DNA from: Hansfordia pulvinata
Taxonomy: Eukaryota > Ascomycota > Sordariomycetes > Xylariales
Assembly: GCA_006538405.1 (NCBI GenBank)
Contig: BJKQ01000010.1
Coordinates: forward strand, 2,232,001 to 2,296,000
DNA length: 64,000 nucleotides
Reading direction: 5' to 3'
The notes beneath the pieces are model-generated. The model did no database searches and was not told where the DNA came from. It saw only the letters and a list, made by a program, of their open reading frames with translations. A program made the translations under genes and the position numbers. Positions 44,912 through 57,029 of the stretch are shown here, in pieces (position 1 is the stretch's first letter; the number at the start of each line of letters is the position of its first letter).

Positions 44912-46859
44912 CTAGTGTGACTTGGCGATGGGCATGCCCCTGAAGCCGCGGGCCGCCACGGTCGAGTTGCCCGTCGCGTTGCCGGCCTTGTAGCCCAGGT
45001 CGGGCAGGATGTGCTCCCAGCTCAGGCCGGAGAAGGGGGGCGTGTCGGTGGGGCACTTGGCGCCGGCCTCGGGCAGCTTGCCGTCGTTGATGTAGTCGCG
45101 GATGGCCTTGAAGGTGCACACGGAGAGCTCCGCGGTGGATGCGTGCTGTGGGTGGTGGTGTCAGTGCTGAGCCGAGGAGAAAAGGGGGGCTGGGAGACTG
45201 GGGGACGGGGGGTTGTTTCCAGCAAAAAGGGGGTAGGTAGAGAGAGAGAGAAAGAGATAGAGAGAGAGAGAGAGTCACTTACACCGCGGCCTTGGTGCTC
45301 GAGCACGACGCTGTCGGCAAAGTGGGTGCTGGTGTTGTGGGCGGAGCGCAGGGGCGTGGCGGGGTCGAAGGAGTTGCCGACGAAGAGGACGGGCGTCTTG
45401 GTGCGGAGATCGTGGCCGATGCCGGCGAACTTCTCGACGGGCTTGAGCTCCCACTGGGCGCAGATGGGCCACAGCGGGGCGGCCATGTCGGCGATCCTCG
45501 ACGTGCGGAACAGGGTGTCGAGCTCGGGCTGCAGCTGCTCCCGCGTGAGGCCCTGGAAGGTCTTGTCGGTGCACTGGATGCCCCACGCCGAGTCGTCCTG
45601 GCCGCTGATGAAGTCGGCCACGCCGGTGGCGCTGGCGATGGCGGTCATGCCCTCCTCGCTGTCCAGGTCCCGGGAGATGAGCGCCTCGAGCAGCGCGCCG
45701 AACGACTCCCACGAGCCCGGCGAGTACAGGCCGAAGCGGATGCCGGCCTCGAGCGTGCTGTAGTCGACCATGGTGCCGTTCGACACCAGCGGCTGCTGCC
45801 GGACGTCCTCGAGGAGCTTCCACGTGGCCTTCTCAATGTCCTCGGCCGACTTGTGCGACTTGGCCAGGGGCACTTGTCCGCGTTCTCGACGCACATCCTG
45901 GCGAACTCGCTGAAGGTGGCGTCGGCGTCTGACCACATCTCCGAGTCGCTGGAGGGGGATGGTGGCCGTCTCGTTAGCAACAAGCTGCTTGGAGAGAGGG
46001 GGGGGGGGGGGGGGGGGTGTCAGGGGCTAAGAGACTCACAATCCGTTGTAGTACTGGTCCATGTTGAGGACGCCGTCGAGGACGACGCGGTCCATGCGGT
46101 CGGGGAACAGCTGGACGAGGGTCGACCCGAGGGCGGTGCCGTAGGAGAGGCCCCAGTAGCGCAGCAGGCCGTCCTCGCCGAGGGCGTCGACGACCTGCAT
46201 AATGTCGCGGGCCGCGAACGGCGTGCTGATCAGGCTGCCCCGTTCTTTGGCGGCCTCGTTGTGGTTGCAGGCGTGGACCACCGTCTCGGCCAGGGCCCAG
46301 TTCTCGCCCGTGGCCACGTCCGAGGCCTTGCCGGCCCCGCCCCGGTACCACGCCCTCTCCCGCTCGGCCGGCGTGTCGTAGCACGAGAAGGTCAGCGTGT
46401 TGGCGACGCCGCGGGGGTCGATGGCGATCAGGTCGTGCTCGCCGCCCAGCACACTGCAAGGGGGGGGGATGTCAGTAAAAAGGTAAGCGGCATTGGGTGG
46501 TGGATTAGGATAGGGGCAAGGGCCGGTACTCACGCGTCGAGGTTGCGGCTGAAGCTGGCCAGCGTGTTGCGGCACTCGAGCCCCGGGCCGCCAAAGTTGA
46601 AGAAGACGCTGCCCTTGGCGTTGCCCTTGGAGCCGGGGATCCTGAGCAGCTGCAGGTCGGTGGTCTGCTTGCTCTCCTTGTCGGTGTAGTCGAGGGGCAC
46701 GGTGAAGTTGGCGCACTGGCCCGGGATGGGGCCCTGGACAATGTCCTCGCCGCAGGGGCCCCAGGCGATGCCCGACGCCCGGGCCGAGTGGGCGACGGGG
46801 GACGCGCTGGCCGCCGCCGCGGCGGACAGCACCGAGAGGAGCTTGTAGTTGGCAACCAT
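44912..46859 (-). CDS. Secreted TAP-like serine peptidase (alpha/beta hydrolase), one frameshift
   Basis: Exons 46859-46534, 46453-46040, 45948-45283 and 45145-44912 give 546 aa after restoring one base near 45869. Signal peptide MVANYKLLSVLSAAAAASAS. Oxyanion region VFFNFGGPG (about 87-95), nucleophile elbow YWGLSYGTALGS (Ser about 212), acid VLFVGNSFDPATPLRSA, and a histidine in GRGHASTAEL created by the last splice. The C-terminal TAP-like domain VCTFKAIRDYINDGKLPEAG is diagnostic. Relatives are tripeptidyl or prolyl aminopeptidases that release short peptides from N-termini. The break turns NADKCP-LAKSHKSAED into another frame; exon phases add up only with the extra base. A second in-frame ATG lies at 46889. 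Intron 2 contains a C20 run and intron 3 a (CT)n run. Confidence 0.9.
45998..46017. repeat. G20 homopolymer in intron 2 of the TAP peptidase gene
   Basis: Twenty G on the plus strand (C in the gene sense), about 50 nt before the 3' splice site at 45949. Confidence 0.9.
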
Positions 46860-47065
46860 GGTGATGCTGCCGGGGTGCGAGGTGACCAAGCTGTACTGCG
46901 AAGAAACAATAGGAGAGAGTTCTCTTTGGGTCGGAGATGAGGTGGCGCTGTTTCCAACTGTTAAACTGAGGAGGAGGAAGAGGAGGATGGTGGTGATGAT
47001 GATGATGATGATGATGATGATGGTGATCCAGAAATCACACCTCGACTACGGCGAACCATGCCATC

Positions 47066-47073
47066 TATATATA
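47066..47073 (-). promoter_or_regulatory. TATATATA element upstream of the TAP peptidase gene
   Basis: Lies about 207 nt upstream of the chosen ATG (46859); the only such element in this promoter. Functional role is inference. Confidence 0.35.
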
Positions 47074-48149
47074 CGGCTGTTGGATCTTGACTTGAAGCCG
47101 TAGAGAAGATGTTGTTGTTGTTGATTTTTCTTTTTCTCTCTCTCTTTTCCCTCTGCTGCCGCTGGGGGCTGTGAACGCATACGGTCAGCACGTCATGAGC
47201 CCCAGGCGCCAATGGAGACGGCAGGCCAAGCCCAGCCATGCGTTCAGCTCATTTCCGCCGGCTGGGCGAAGCCGTATACTCGGATAGCATCGAGCACGGC
47301 GATGATGGCGATGATGTACGAGGCTCATCTGCGGCGGGCGGGCGGGCTGGGTGGGACTCGGGCACCGCCTCGCTGGTGGACGAACTACCGTACACCTATG
47401 TAATACTGGTGGCACTCATCATCAGTCCCAGACGGGCTTCCCTTGCCCCCAGCCTGCCTGCGTGCCCAGCCCGTCTAGCCTGCTCCCGGCTTAGCAGCGA
47501 CGACGACACTGGTGCTGGTATTACTCGTATCGTGTGTACGAGTACGCGGAAAAGGTGTGAGGCTGCCACGCTGCTCTGTTCGCAACGTCATAGGGCTGTT
47601 GGCACGCCCGGGTTGCAGATACGCGTTTACCGTCTACCCCTGCACGCTCGCCTTGGCTCTCAGCTTCAAGCTACCTTACCGCCATCTACTAGGCAAGGTA
47701 TATACTTGCACCGCACCGACTGCCGTCCAGTCGTGTCATCAGTGGCCTAGTTAAAGCGAAAGCGTGTGGCGCGGGGGCCGCCGCGCCGGGGCTGAGCCAG
47801 GTCCATCTCAGCTTAGCCGCTCGTCCTTACATAACATGCTTACCTGTTTTCCGTAGGTGATCGATCAGTGCGTGGTCCCAGCAGCGGGCATACGGATACG
47901 CGTATAGAAACCCGGCCCAACGGGGCCTGGGCTGAGGTCTTGGCTTGACCTTTTACACAGCTCTTCGTAGGACCACTCGCACGAGCACCTACGAGTGAGT
48001 GAGTTACTCGTCTTGTATGCCACACCCATCTCATCTCTCGTAGCATCAGCAGCACCACAAGCGGCGGATCGAGGGGTCGGGGGCGGGAGCAAGGCAACCA
48101 AACCCACGTGGCAACAGAGACTACATTGGATCCAACATCACAACAAGTC

Positions 48150-48175
48150 GGGGGGGGGGGGGGGGGGGGGGGGGG
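48150..48175. repeat. G26 homopolymer
   Basis: Uninterrupted G run in a spacer, the longest G run in the window; prone to length error. Confidence 0.9.
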
Positions 48176-48892
48176 CATCCTTCCTTCCTCTCTACCTAAC
48201 CTTGCCGGTGCGCAGCCGAGAACCCGCGCACTGTTGCGCTGTTTTTTCTCCCCTTGGTAACACCTGGCTGGCTTCGGCTGTCTTCGTCCGCCGGGTGCGA
48301 ATTCGCCGGCAACCGAGCGAGCGAGCGAGCGCCGTCCGAAAAGGCCGCTTCTGGACGATGAGAACCCCCCCCCCCCCAAAAAAGACACAGGCTGCGTGCG
48401 CTACGTCGACGGATGGAATGAGCCGTGTGGCGCGAGCCGTCGGCCCCGGGAAGTGGCGTCGTTCGTGTCATCCTGCGGCACTGGCTGGCGCCTGTACAGG
48501 GCCCGGAGCCTTCGCCACCTCGTCGTCGTCGCGGGGATCCCAAATGCTCGGAACGGTGCAGTCATTGCTCGATGTATCAAGTACTCGAAACTCGCCATGT
48601 TGATGAACAATCTATTTGTGCGTACCCGGGTGGTCCTGTTGGTACAGTTGGTCTATTTCATAATTCCGCTCGCCCCCTCGCCTGACCCAAGGCCCTTTGT
48701 TAGAGTCAGTCTATGTCTATAAAAATGATTTGATTCCAGTCTTCCTTCCCCCAGCCAGTGTATGTCGCAACGGGATCGACTCCGTTGGTGATCGTTCGCC
48801 TTCCTGTTGTTTCTGTTCTTCTCCCCCTCCAAGCGTAGGTTAACCCTGGAAATAACCCCTTGGGAGTTATAGCCTCATAGGTCTGCCCGGGC

Positions 48893-50585
48893 TCAATACG
48901 TTTCGAGCTTCTTGAAGTCGTGCAGCGTGTCCGACAGATGGAGCTTGTCCAGGAGGCTCATGTGATCGTTCATGCCGCCCGGGCCGTAGGCCCACTCGGG
49001 GTACAGCTGCTTCCACTTGTCGCCCAGGGACTTGGCCAGCTTCGCGGCGTACGCGGTCCGGTCCTTCTTGGACAGTCCCTTGTACTCGTCAGCCTCCGCG
49101 TCGAATTTATCCCTGGTCAGGCCGTGGCGGCGGACGGCCCAGGTCACGAGCGCCCACTGCGTGTCGTCCCACGTCTTGAGCTCGGCCTCGGCCTCGGCCT
49201 CGGACATGCCCTGGACCTTCTTGATCTCCTCCAGGTTGAGCTCATGTTTCTTCTCGCACGCCAGCTTGTTGCCCGAGTGGACCTCCTGCACGAAGAGCAG
49301 ACCTTTCTTGAGGATGTCCTGGTTGGCGGTCTTGTCGTTGAGCTTCTTGATCTGGCCGAGGCTGGGCTTGGTCATCGGCCCCGACCACTCCACGTACTCG
49401 GGGTACGGGCTGTCCTGCCGCAGGACCTGGCCGGCCTTGGTCTGGGCGTTGCGGCTCTCGGCGTTGTACTCGATGGTGATGGGCTTCTTGGGCGTCCAGA
49501 ACTGCGATTGCGCGTCGGTGAGCTCGGCGAACGCGTTGAAGTCGTACTGCACCGCCGCGTTGACGAGCAGGCCGCTCTTGGTCGCGTCCGTCGGGGGGCG
49601 TCGCCTGCTTGGCGGGCGTCCAGGGGAAGCGGCGGTGCGTGATGCCGTAGCCGGTCGTGTGGATGTGGCCGAACATGACGAGCGGGATCTCGGCCTTCTC
49701 GATGGCCTCGCGCAGGTACGGCGAGCCCGTCCGCCCCGGCGCCGCGGCGTCGCGGTCCAGCGGCTTGTCGCCCACCTCCAGCCGCTCGATCGGGTCCTTG
49801 GGGGGCCCGTGGGTGATGACAATGTCGGGCTTCTCCTCCAGGATCTTCTCCCAGAGCGCCGGCTTGTCGTCCCACGGTTGGATGCAGAAGGCGGACTTGT
49901 TGCGCCGGTAGCTGATGGGCGACCCGAAGACCTTGATCGTCTGGCCGTTGACCGTGAACTTGTCCGACTCGTGCAGGAGAACGCGCCACTCTTTCCCGGC
50001 AGCCACGGCCGAGAGCGACTTCTCGGGCCAGTACGCCTTGCGGACGGCTTCCTTCCACTGGTCCGACACGGACTCGTCCAGGAAGTCTTTGTACCGCGAC
50101 GACTCCGTGATCCACGGCTTCTTGTCCATGTCATCAACCCCCTTCCAACCCTCGGTCGCCCAGTCCAGGACGCGATCGTGGTTGCCCGGCACGATGATCT
50201 TGACCTTGTGCTTCAGCGCTCTTAGGTTCTCGATGGCCCGCAGCTGCTGCTTGACCAGAGTCAGGCGGTCCTCGGCCGTCTCGCCGCTCTGGTCCTTGCT
50301 GGCCTGGTTCGCCAGCTGGGCCTGCTCGCGATCCTTCTCCGACACGTCTATTTTGATGGGCCAGTCCTGGACGAGGTCGCCAACGTGGATGAGCACGTCT
50401 CCGTCGGGGATGGAGCCGGGGCCGCTCTTCAGGAACTCTCTGCTGTGCGTGTCGCCGATGACGACGATCTTGAGGTTGCCGTCCCGGGTAGCCACGTTCC
50501 TGACCTCCTTGACAAAGTCGGCGGCCAAGGCCACGCTGGCCAGGGCGGCCGCGCTGGCGAGCGCAGTACCGGAAAGGAGCTTCAT
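48893..50585 (-). CDS. Secreted calcineurin-like metallophosphoesterase, one +1 break
   Basis: Single exon, about 563 aa after removing one base from the C6/G6 run near 49592. Signal peptide MKLLSGTALASAAALASVAL. Metallophosphoesterase motifs in order: IVVIGDTHSRE (D45, H47), LIHVGDLVQDW, IIVPGNHDRVLD, ITHGPPKDP and MFGHIHTTGYG, giving a complete two-metal site. Before the break the frame reads FPWTPAKQATPP; after it, DATKSGLLVNAAVQYDFNAF, a continuation of the domain. A further 190 residues form a charged, helical-looking C-terminal extension (HELNLEEIKKVQGMSEAEAE, LHLSDTLHDFKKLETY) without a family I recognise. The substrate is not predictable. The length change here is opposite in sign to the other breaks in the window. 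Confidence 0.87.
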
Positions 50586-50598
50586 TGGTGGCGAGCTC

Positions 50599-50617
50599 GG
50601 GGGGGGGGGGGGGGGGG
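50599..50617. repeat. G19 homopolymer next to the phosphoesterase start codon
   Basis: In the gene sense a C19 run ending about 13 nt before the ATG at 50585, i.e. very probably inside the 5' UTR. Confidence 0.9.
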
Positions 50618-51606
50618 AGGTCTATGACTTGACCTGGAATCGTGAATTCGTGATGGGGGTTGTCACTGGTAGTGATCAATCATGGAAAGAATCATCGGTG
50701 CGACCCGCTACTTATATCAACAGACGCACATTTGCGAATCCGGGGTCTTTAGACAAAAGATCACACCACCCACTTCGCGGACGACACGAGAGAGGCTTCA
50801 AGAGGCAACAACACAGGGGGCGCATCGGGGGTTTTGCCCCACCCCCTCTCTCCAGTGGCCATGCGCTGGTTTTGCATCGCCTGAGTTGCCGCCCCCATGT
50901 CGCCGACCGTTGGTGATTTGTCACTCCATCAACTATTTACAAAGGTGGCAAGAATTCCCGTAGCGGTCGCGGGTGCTGGTGCTTGGTTCCATGTTGGAAA
51001 GGCACGCCCCGCCTGCTCCCCGGCTCTGTCGCCACCTCGCGCGCGCCATCCCCGTCGGCTTCTCGGCTGCGACCAGCAAGATGCCCTCGCCGGGGCTCGC
51101 ACTCTTGCGGGCGTTCTCCCGTCCGGAATCTACGGAGTATAGAGGGGAAAAAATCAGCTGACTGGATTGGCCACGCTGATGGTGGCTGGAGGAGAGGCAA
51201 GCACCACGTATAGACCACCCCTGGCTGGTGGGAATGGCTGAGATGCCCGTCCTGGACCCAACACCGGCGACCACCTCTTGCCCCCCCTCTCCCTCTCCTG
51301 GGGCTTCCCAGCGCGTCATGGTCCCCGGCGGGGAGTCATCGTGGCGCCGGCATCCTAATACGGTGACGGGGTTCCCGTCACCGTGAGGCCAGGCGACACT
51401 TTGACTGAAGGTTTGTCCGCGATTCGGCTCTCCGGACGCCGCCATCGCGACCTCGAGCCATCCGTCCGCGAGCCGGCACTTGTGCTCGCAGAGGGATCGA
51501 GCAGCTGGTGGAAGGTGGTCTCTTAGGCCCATGTCCCGACTAATTTTGTCTCGCTGCCGATCACTCCCCTTCATGTACATGCACGGTCGGCTCTCCTCGT
51601 CCAGGG

Positions 51607-51632
51607 CGGCAGGCAGGCAGGCAGGCAGGCAA
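51607..51632. repeat. (GGCA)n tandem repeat
   Basis: About six GGCA/CAGG units. Confidence 0.85.
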
Positions 51633-51925
51633 GGGGGCTCCGACCTGCTATAGGTAAGGTAGTGATCAGTGCCCTAGGATTAGGCGCAGCGCAAAAGGCG
51701 TCCGTCCCTGGCGCGAGTCCGCCGTCGCGCGTGGAATGATTCTTTCTGCGCAGCCGCGCTGCTGGCTCGAGGATAGGACGGAGGGACGACTTCGGGGTCT
51801 CGGCGTGTGGACGTGAGGCGAAGCCCTGGAGGACCTGCACCCCGGGCACTTATTTACGCGTACACTAGACCGCCACCGCTCGACCAGGCAGCCGTAAATG
51901 GGGAGCAGACTGCTACGGACAGACG

Positions 51926-51970
51926 CTCACTCCACTCACTCCACTCACTCCACTCACTCACTCACTCACT
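51926..51970. repeat. (CACTC/CACT)n tandem repeat
   Basis: Alternating CCACTCACT units followed by pure CACT units. Confidence 0.85.
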
Positions 51971-54900
51971 TACGCCTTTTGCCTCCTTGTTAAAAAGCCT
52001 TACGCGGTCACTCGTGTGCTCGTAAGGCAGAGGGCAGAGGTGCTCTGTGGACGCTGGATAGGGCGTGGCCTTGACGACCGCACCGGATCCTTGTTTTCTC
52101 GCCACGCTGGTCGCCGCGATATGTCAAGAAGCCCGTTAGCTCTAGCCTCTCGCGCCAAAGTTAGCCGCGCGGGCTTTAATCAGGATACATGTATATCAGT
52201 CCCGGGGACCACCAACGCCACCTCCCTATGCCCGAAGAAGCGGCAATGCTCCCCGGGGGAAGCTAACACCAGGCTTTGAAAGCGACGATGCGTCGGCTTT
52301 TAGGCAGCTTCAGAACCAGTTTCGACGCACCATCGCGAGCGGCGTGGCCGCTAATTTGATGCCTCGGACTTCGGGGGAGTCTTGTTTGTTTGTAATGTGT
52401 ACTGTGAATAACCTACCGCAGTCTCATAGGCACCGCCTATCCGCAGGGGCAACTCGACTGATCATGGTGCTGTGGACCCCGGATGCCGGATATCAGGTAC
52501 TCGAGTAAAGGGGGAGCTGCTGCGTCCCCAGGAGCTGCGCGCATCATGGCGTTGCTCTCTTCCAATCTTCCAAACCTCTTTCGCGGCCCCGAATTTCGCA
52601 GTTCTGCAGCCCGCGCCTGCGCAGGAGGTCTCTCGTCTCGACATCTTGCCACGCACTTAACCATCAATCGACACAATCCGCGCGCAATGCACTGGGGACG
52701 CAGGAAGCCCGCAGTGCCGAAACTCGCTTCAGTAGCCGAGACGGGCCCGGCGAGGCGGCCAGACAAGATTCTGGTAGCCTCGCCCTCAAGGGGGATCCCG
52801 GACTTGTCAAAACTCGGCCGGGAACCGCGACTCACAGGCCGCCGACTTGCTGCTATTTCGATCCCTCGCCGTCTACTCGTATACCCGCAACGCGCAGGCC
52901 TAGCTGTTTAGTCAGGTTCAGCCTGGCGACAATGATGGAGTGGGGGAGGGGGGCAGATCCTCCGTACACTACCTCTTTTCTCGCTAGGTAAAGGCAACGA
53001 TGGGCGCAAGGCCAAGCTGCTACGGGGAAGCCAGGCTCCCCAAAGTTGGCGGTGCAATTCACTCGAATGCCGCTCGCCACCGGGGGGGACTATCACTACC
53101 CGTAACACCTCAAGCCATGAGATTGGGGAAGGGCCACCTCCTCCCGAACACGCATCGCCACCGCTCGGACTCGTGACGGCCAGCCCGTACAAACATTTTG
53201 ACTGAGAGCGCCCGGAAGTCCCCGATAGAGTATGTTATCCAGATGTGAATAGTGGTCTCCTCGCCACAGCACACCACACCATAAATAGATTACCCCGATG
53301 AGGCCGGCTCGGGAAGGACTGAGAGTCCCGCGCTGGCTCGCTCCCGAGAATTCGAGTACGAATGATAGTGGCAGGCCGCTTCCTTCACCTCGCCGAGTGG
53401 CGCGGTATCTGCGTTGCTGGAAACCGCGGGGGCAAGGCACCGCCATCCGAGCCCTTGCCCTGGCTGCTTTTCAATAGGCCAAAGGCGCATGAAAGAGGCA
53501 GAGAGGGAGAGTTTAAGGGGCCAACCGTCAAAGTGGCGCGAACCAGGCAGGCTTTATCATGGGCACCGTCTACATACAACTTTTCAGCGGGACATATGCT
53601 AGTCAGCGCTTTTGTATTCACTAGGGCCACGGCGGTGGGATGTACGGAGTGGTTGACATGCTTTGAAATGTTACTCAGCACCCGATATACCTGTACGAGT
53701 ATGTGTCATGTCGTGGGTGGCTCATTGGCAACTGATGGCTGTATATTGTGGCCAAGTATGTAGCTGTTGTCCGACTTCAGGCACTGATCCTTAAGTGCAT
53801 ACGAGTAACGCACCACGTGCAGACGCGGTGTCTGATGTCGTATGCAACAACGGATGCCCTGTTAATCCCCGCTTACATGCATAATGCATCTATGCAGCCT
53901 TTGGTGAGCCATTGATGTCTCGTCTTTGCCCGATGGGCTGCTACGCGTACATGTGGGAAGGTGCGACCGTAAAGAAGGGTATTTAGGCAGAAATGGGCTG
54001 CCAGGGCCGACCGGGAAACTCTCCCTTCTACACATCATTTTCGCTACCAATACAGCTATCCCCATTGCTCCCTTTCCACATGTACCCACACACAGGACAG
54101 CACGAGTATCCGTACTCCTCACCCGTACGAGTAAGGCACGAGTACTCGTTCGCCGTCGGGGCTACTCGTAGGTTCAGATACTCTCGAATCAACAAGTCCC
54201 GGGCCCGCCTCTCGTTTCGGGCTCCGCTCGAGGTGGCGAGGCCACAAGAGGCGAGGCGTACGAGTGTGGACGAGGACGCCACTGACGCACAGCTCTGCCA
54301 CACCAGTTTAATTACCTGATACGGACGTGTTGCTGTTCCGGTCTTTTGCTCTTTCGGGAGGCGTTTAGCCACTCGGAACAGGAGGTAGAATATGTATCGG
54401 CAGCAGAGGAGTCTACTAACTACCTAAGGCTGGAGGCACGTCTTTAGGGCCACCCACTACTTTGGGGCATGGCGAAACGGGCAATTCATCAGCTGGATAG
54501 CTATCTGAGCTCCCTTACGAGTACACGGCAGCTTGTGGTATCGCATACGATGGAACTCGCAGGACTCGATTCTCGACTCGGCTGGGCGAGCGGCGTGCGG
54601 ACGAAAGCGGGCGGGAACAACGTACGAGCACCCATCGCCTGGAACGGCAACCCCTCCGCCTCGAGGCGGCCGTGGCGGCGCGCAAGGGTGCGCCGCCCCG
54701 CAGAGCGCGAGAAAGACCCAGACGCGCGCGTCCGCGATCATGACTTGGCACCACTTGGTACCGAGTAAGCGGTTCTAGCTGGAGACTAGGCCCTACGCCA
54801 TGACAGGGGACGACCACGACACGGTACGAGCACACGGTACGCAGCCACAGCAGCCCGCCCCAGACTCTCGCATACACACGCACAGGCGTGGCCGCGGCAC

Positions 54901-55719
54901 AGTCTGCAGCCGCCAGGAGAGCATGTGGCAAATTGCAACTTCATTTGATTGGCAGCCTCGGCTGTGTGTCAGACAGGCAGGGCCAGGCCAGGCAAGGTGG
55001 GATCAGAACCCCAGGTATCGTTCCTCTCCCAGATGACAGAACGACGGGGCCTCTCAGCCGCCTCTTAGTCAGCCCTGGCCGACCCACGGCTGATTCGGGG
55101 CGGGGATGGAGCTCACGAGCTGCCGCCAATCAGTCCCCTCGAGATTCCAATCAACGAGCCGGGCTATGCTGCGGCTAGTCAGGAAACGGCCATGGGCGAG
55201 GGTCGCAACGCCGGCCATCCGGCGACTAGCAGGGACGAGAACTCGCACTCGCATCATGCCAATCACACATACGGACAGGAACAGCCAGATAGGGACAGGC
55301 ATACGGGGGCAGGGCTGGCGGAGAAGGGTCCTAGCCCTGCCTGCCTGTGCCTCGCCGTTCCTTTCCTTAAATACCTTGCGGCCTGGCCCAGCGCGAGGCG
55401 GCCGGGGCGGCTCCATGTCAGCGGAAACTCGCCCCCCCTCAACTTTCGAACCAGGCCGCCACTCGACTGCTCCCCGCCCACATCAGGCACATATCAGGAC
55501 GGAAGAAGGGAAAGAAGGAAAGAGACGGGACGAAGGGGAAAAAAGGAAAAAGGGGCAACGAATAGGAAGACAAGACGAACCAAGACCACGCACCAGGCAC
55601 TCGCTGGCGACGCGCTCTCGCGAAATTTCGCCACCCAAATCTTGCCGGCACGGGCAAGACGACGAAGCACCAGCAAGCGAAGCCAGCGAGCAAGCAAGTA
55701 AGCAAAGCAACGATCCGAT

Positions 55720-57029
55720 ATGGCGGCCAATACCAAGGGCGCCGTATGGGCCGACCAGCCCTTCAAGCTCATTCCCTTGCCGCCGCAGCGCCTCACGGTA
55801 TGCTCGTCTCCTTTCTCTTTGTTTCTTTCTTTCTTCCCGTTCTTCTCACTCTTAGTGCAAACCCCCTCGGAGGCCCCGAGAGAAAAGAGCCGGGGTCGTT
55901 GGGTCTCATCCCTCAGCCGCGCACGCCCGCTACGGTCACCGTGGCACGCTGGGCAGGGCCACCGCGACAGGGGTGTCGTCGTGCGTCGGGCAGGGTTAGA
56001 AAGCGCGAGCGCCGCCGCCCGGAGGTCTCAGCCGCAAGCAAGCAGCCGGAAACGCAGAACGAAAGGATCGAGAGTCTCTGAGCTGACCTAATTCTTCGCC
56101 CGCGCGCAACAGGACAAGCGGATGGCGGTGCTGATGGCGACGGAGATGTGCCACGTGCACAACGTCATCATCCGGGGCCTCAACGCCATCGTGCTGCAAG
56201 GGCCCAACGTGGCGGCCGAGCGGGACGTGCGGGACTTTGCGGGCTTCGTGGGCGCGTGGGCCAAGATGGTGCACCACCACCACTGGACCGAGGAGACCAG
56301 CCTGTTCCCGGGGCTCGACCGCCTGGCCGGCCAGCCGGGCCTGATGGACGACCCGCTGCACCAGCACGGCCTCTTCCAGCCGGGGCTCGACCGCCTGGCC
56401 GCCTACGCCGAGGCCGCCTCCGCCGCCGGCGGCCGCGACGGGCCCGGCGACTTCCGTTGGGCCGGCGAGGGCGGCGCCGCCGAGATTGTCGACTCGTTCA
56501 GCGCCGCCCTCGTCGACCACCTGCGCGCCGAGATCGACGTCCTGCTCTCCCTCACCTACCTCGACGACGACAAGATGAAGACGCTGTGGCGCGAGGTCGA
56601 GACGCACGCGAAGCAGTCGGGCAACCTCGGCATGCTGGTGAGTACCTCGCGCAGTGGCGCTTCCCCCGTTTACACCATCTTCTTTGTTTCCCCCCCCCCC
56701 CCTTTTTTTGTCCCTTCTACTCTCTCTCCACTCCTCATGTCCCGGTCCCACGTTTTTACCAATTTTCTGACTCGCCGCACCACCAAAAAAAAAAAAAACA
56801 GTACGACGTGTTCCCCTGCGTCCTGAGCCTGTGCGACAAGACGTTCGAGGGCGCCGAGGCCTTCCCGCCCCTGCCCTTCTTCCTGCCCTACGTGATCAAG
56901 TACTGGTTCGCGGCGGGCAACGGCGCCTTCAGGTTCTGCCCCAGCGACTTCTTCGGCCGGCCCCGCCCCCTCCCCTTCGCCCCGCCTCCGCCCCCTCGGC
57001 GAAGTGATGGGGGAGAAGCGTGGCGGTGA
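55720..57029 (+). CDS. Hemerythrin-like HHE-domain protein
   Basis: Exons 55720-55797, 56113-56637 and 56802-57029, all phase 0, give 276 aa. The four-helix HHE pattern is visible: EMCHVHNVIIRGLN (about 36-49), KMVHHHHWTEETSLFPGLD (about 76-94), DPLHQHGLFQPGLDRL and ALVDHLRAEIDVLLSL, with the His/Glu ligands of a non-haem di-iron centre. Such fungal proteins are cytosolic; proposed roles are oxygen or NO binding and iron handling, none shown here. The exon 2 donor GTGAGT and the exon 3 acceptor after an A13-C tract are good; the first intron is 315 nt. The C-terminus PLPFAPPPPPRRSDGGEAWR is proline-rich and could instead be intron or 3' sequence if another splice exists. Confidence 0.88.

Larger units (their letters stand above)
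46860..48892. other. Intergenic spacer
   Basis: About 2 kb. Contains (GAT)n near 46987-47024, a TATATATA element, a TACTCGTA/TACGAGTA pair at 47522-47544, a G26 run and a C13 run near 48365. No gene could be supported. Confidence 0.6.
50586..55719. other. Large gene-free region (5.1 kb)
   Basis: No gene could be supported on either strand. It holds a G19 run, (GGCA)n and (ACTC)n tandem repeats, at least six TACGAGTA/TACTCGTA octamers (52874, 53694, 53800, 54126, 54163, 54516), many half-sites such as GTACGAG, and one ~70-codon coding-like stretch near 52190-52390. The last 250 bp before 55720 are purine-rich and serve as 5' leader of the hemerythrin-like gene. Confidence 0.55.

Noticed and set aside
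50933..51580. 215-aa minus-strand open frame near the phosphoesterase
   Set aside because: Composition is not protein-like and the frame overlaps other open frames.
51607..51970. CRISPR-like or satellite array
   Set aside because: The repeats are simple 4-5 bp units without spacers.
52483..52911. 142-aa plus-strand open frame
   Set aside because: No recognisable motif, no signal peptide, and isolated in a repeat-rich spacer.
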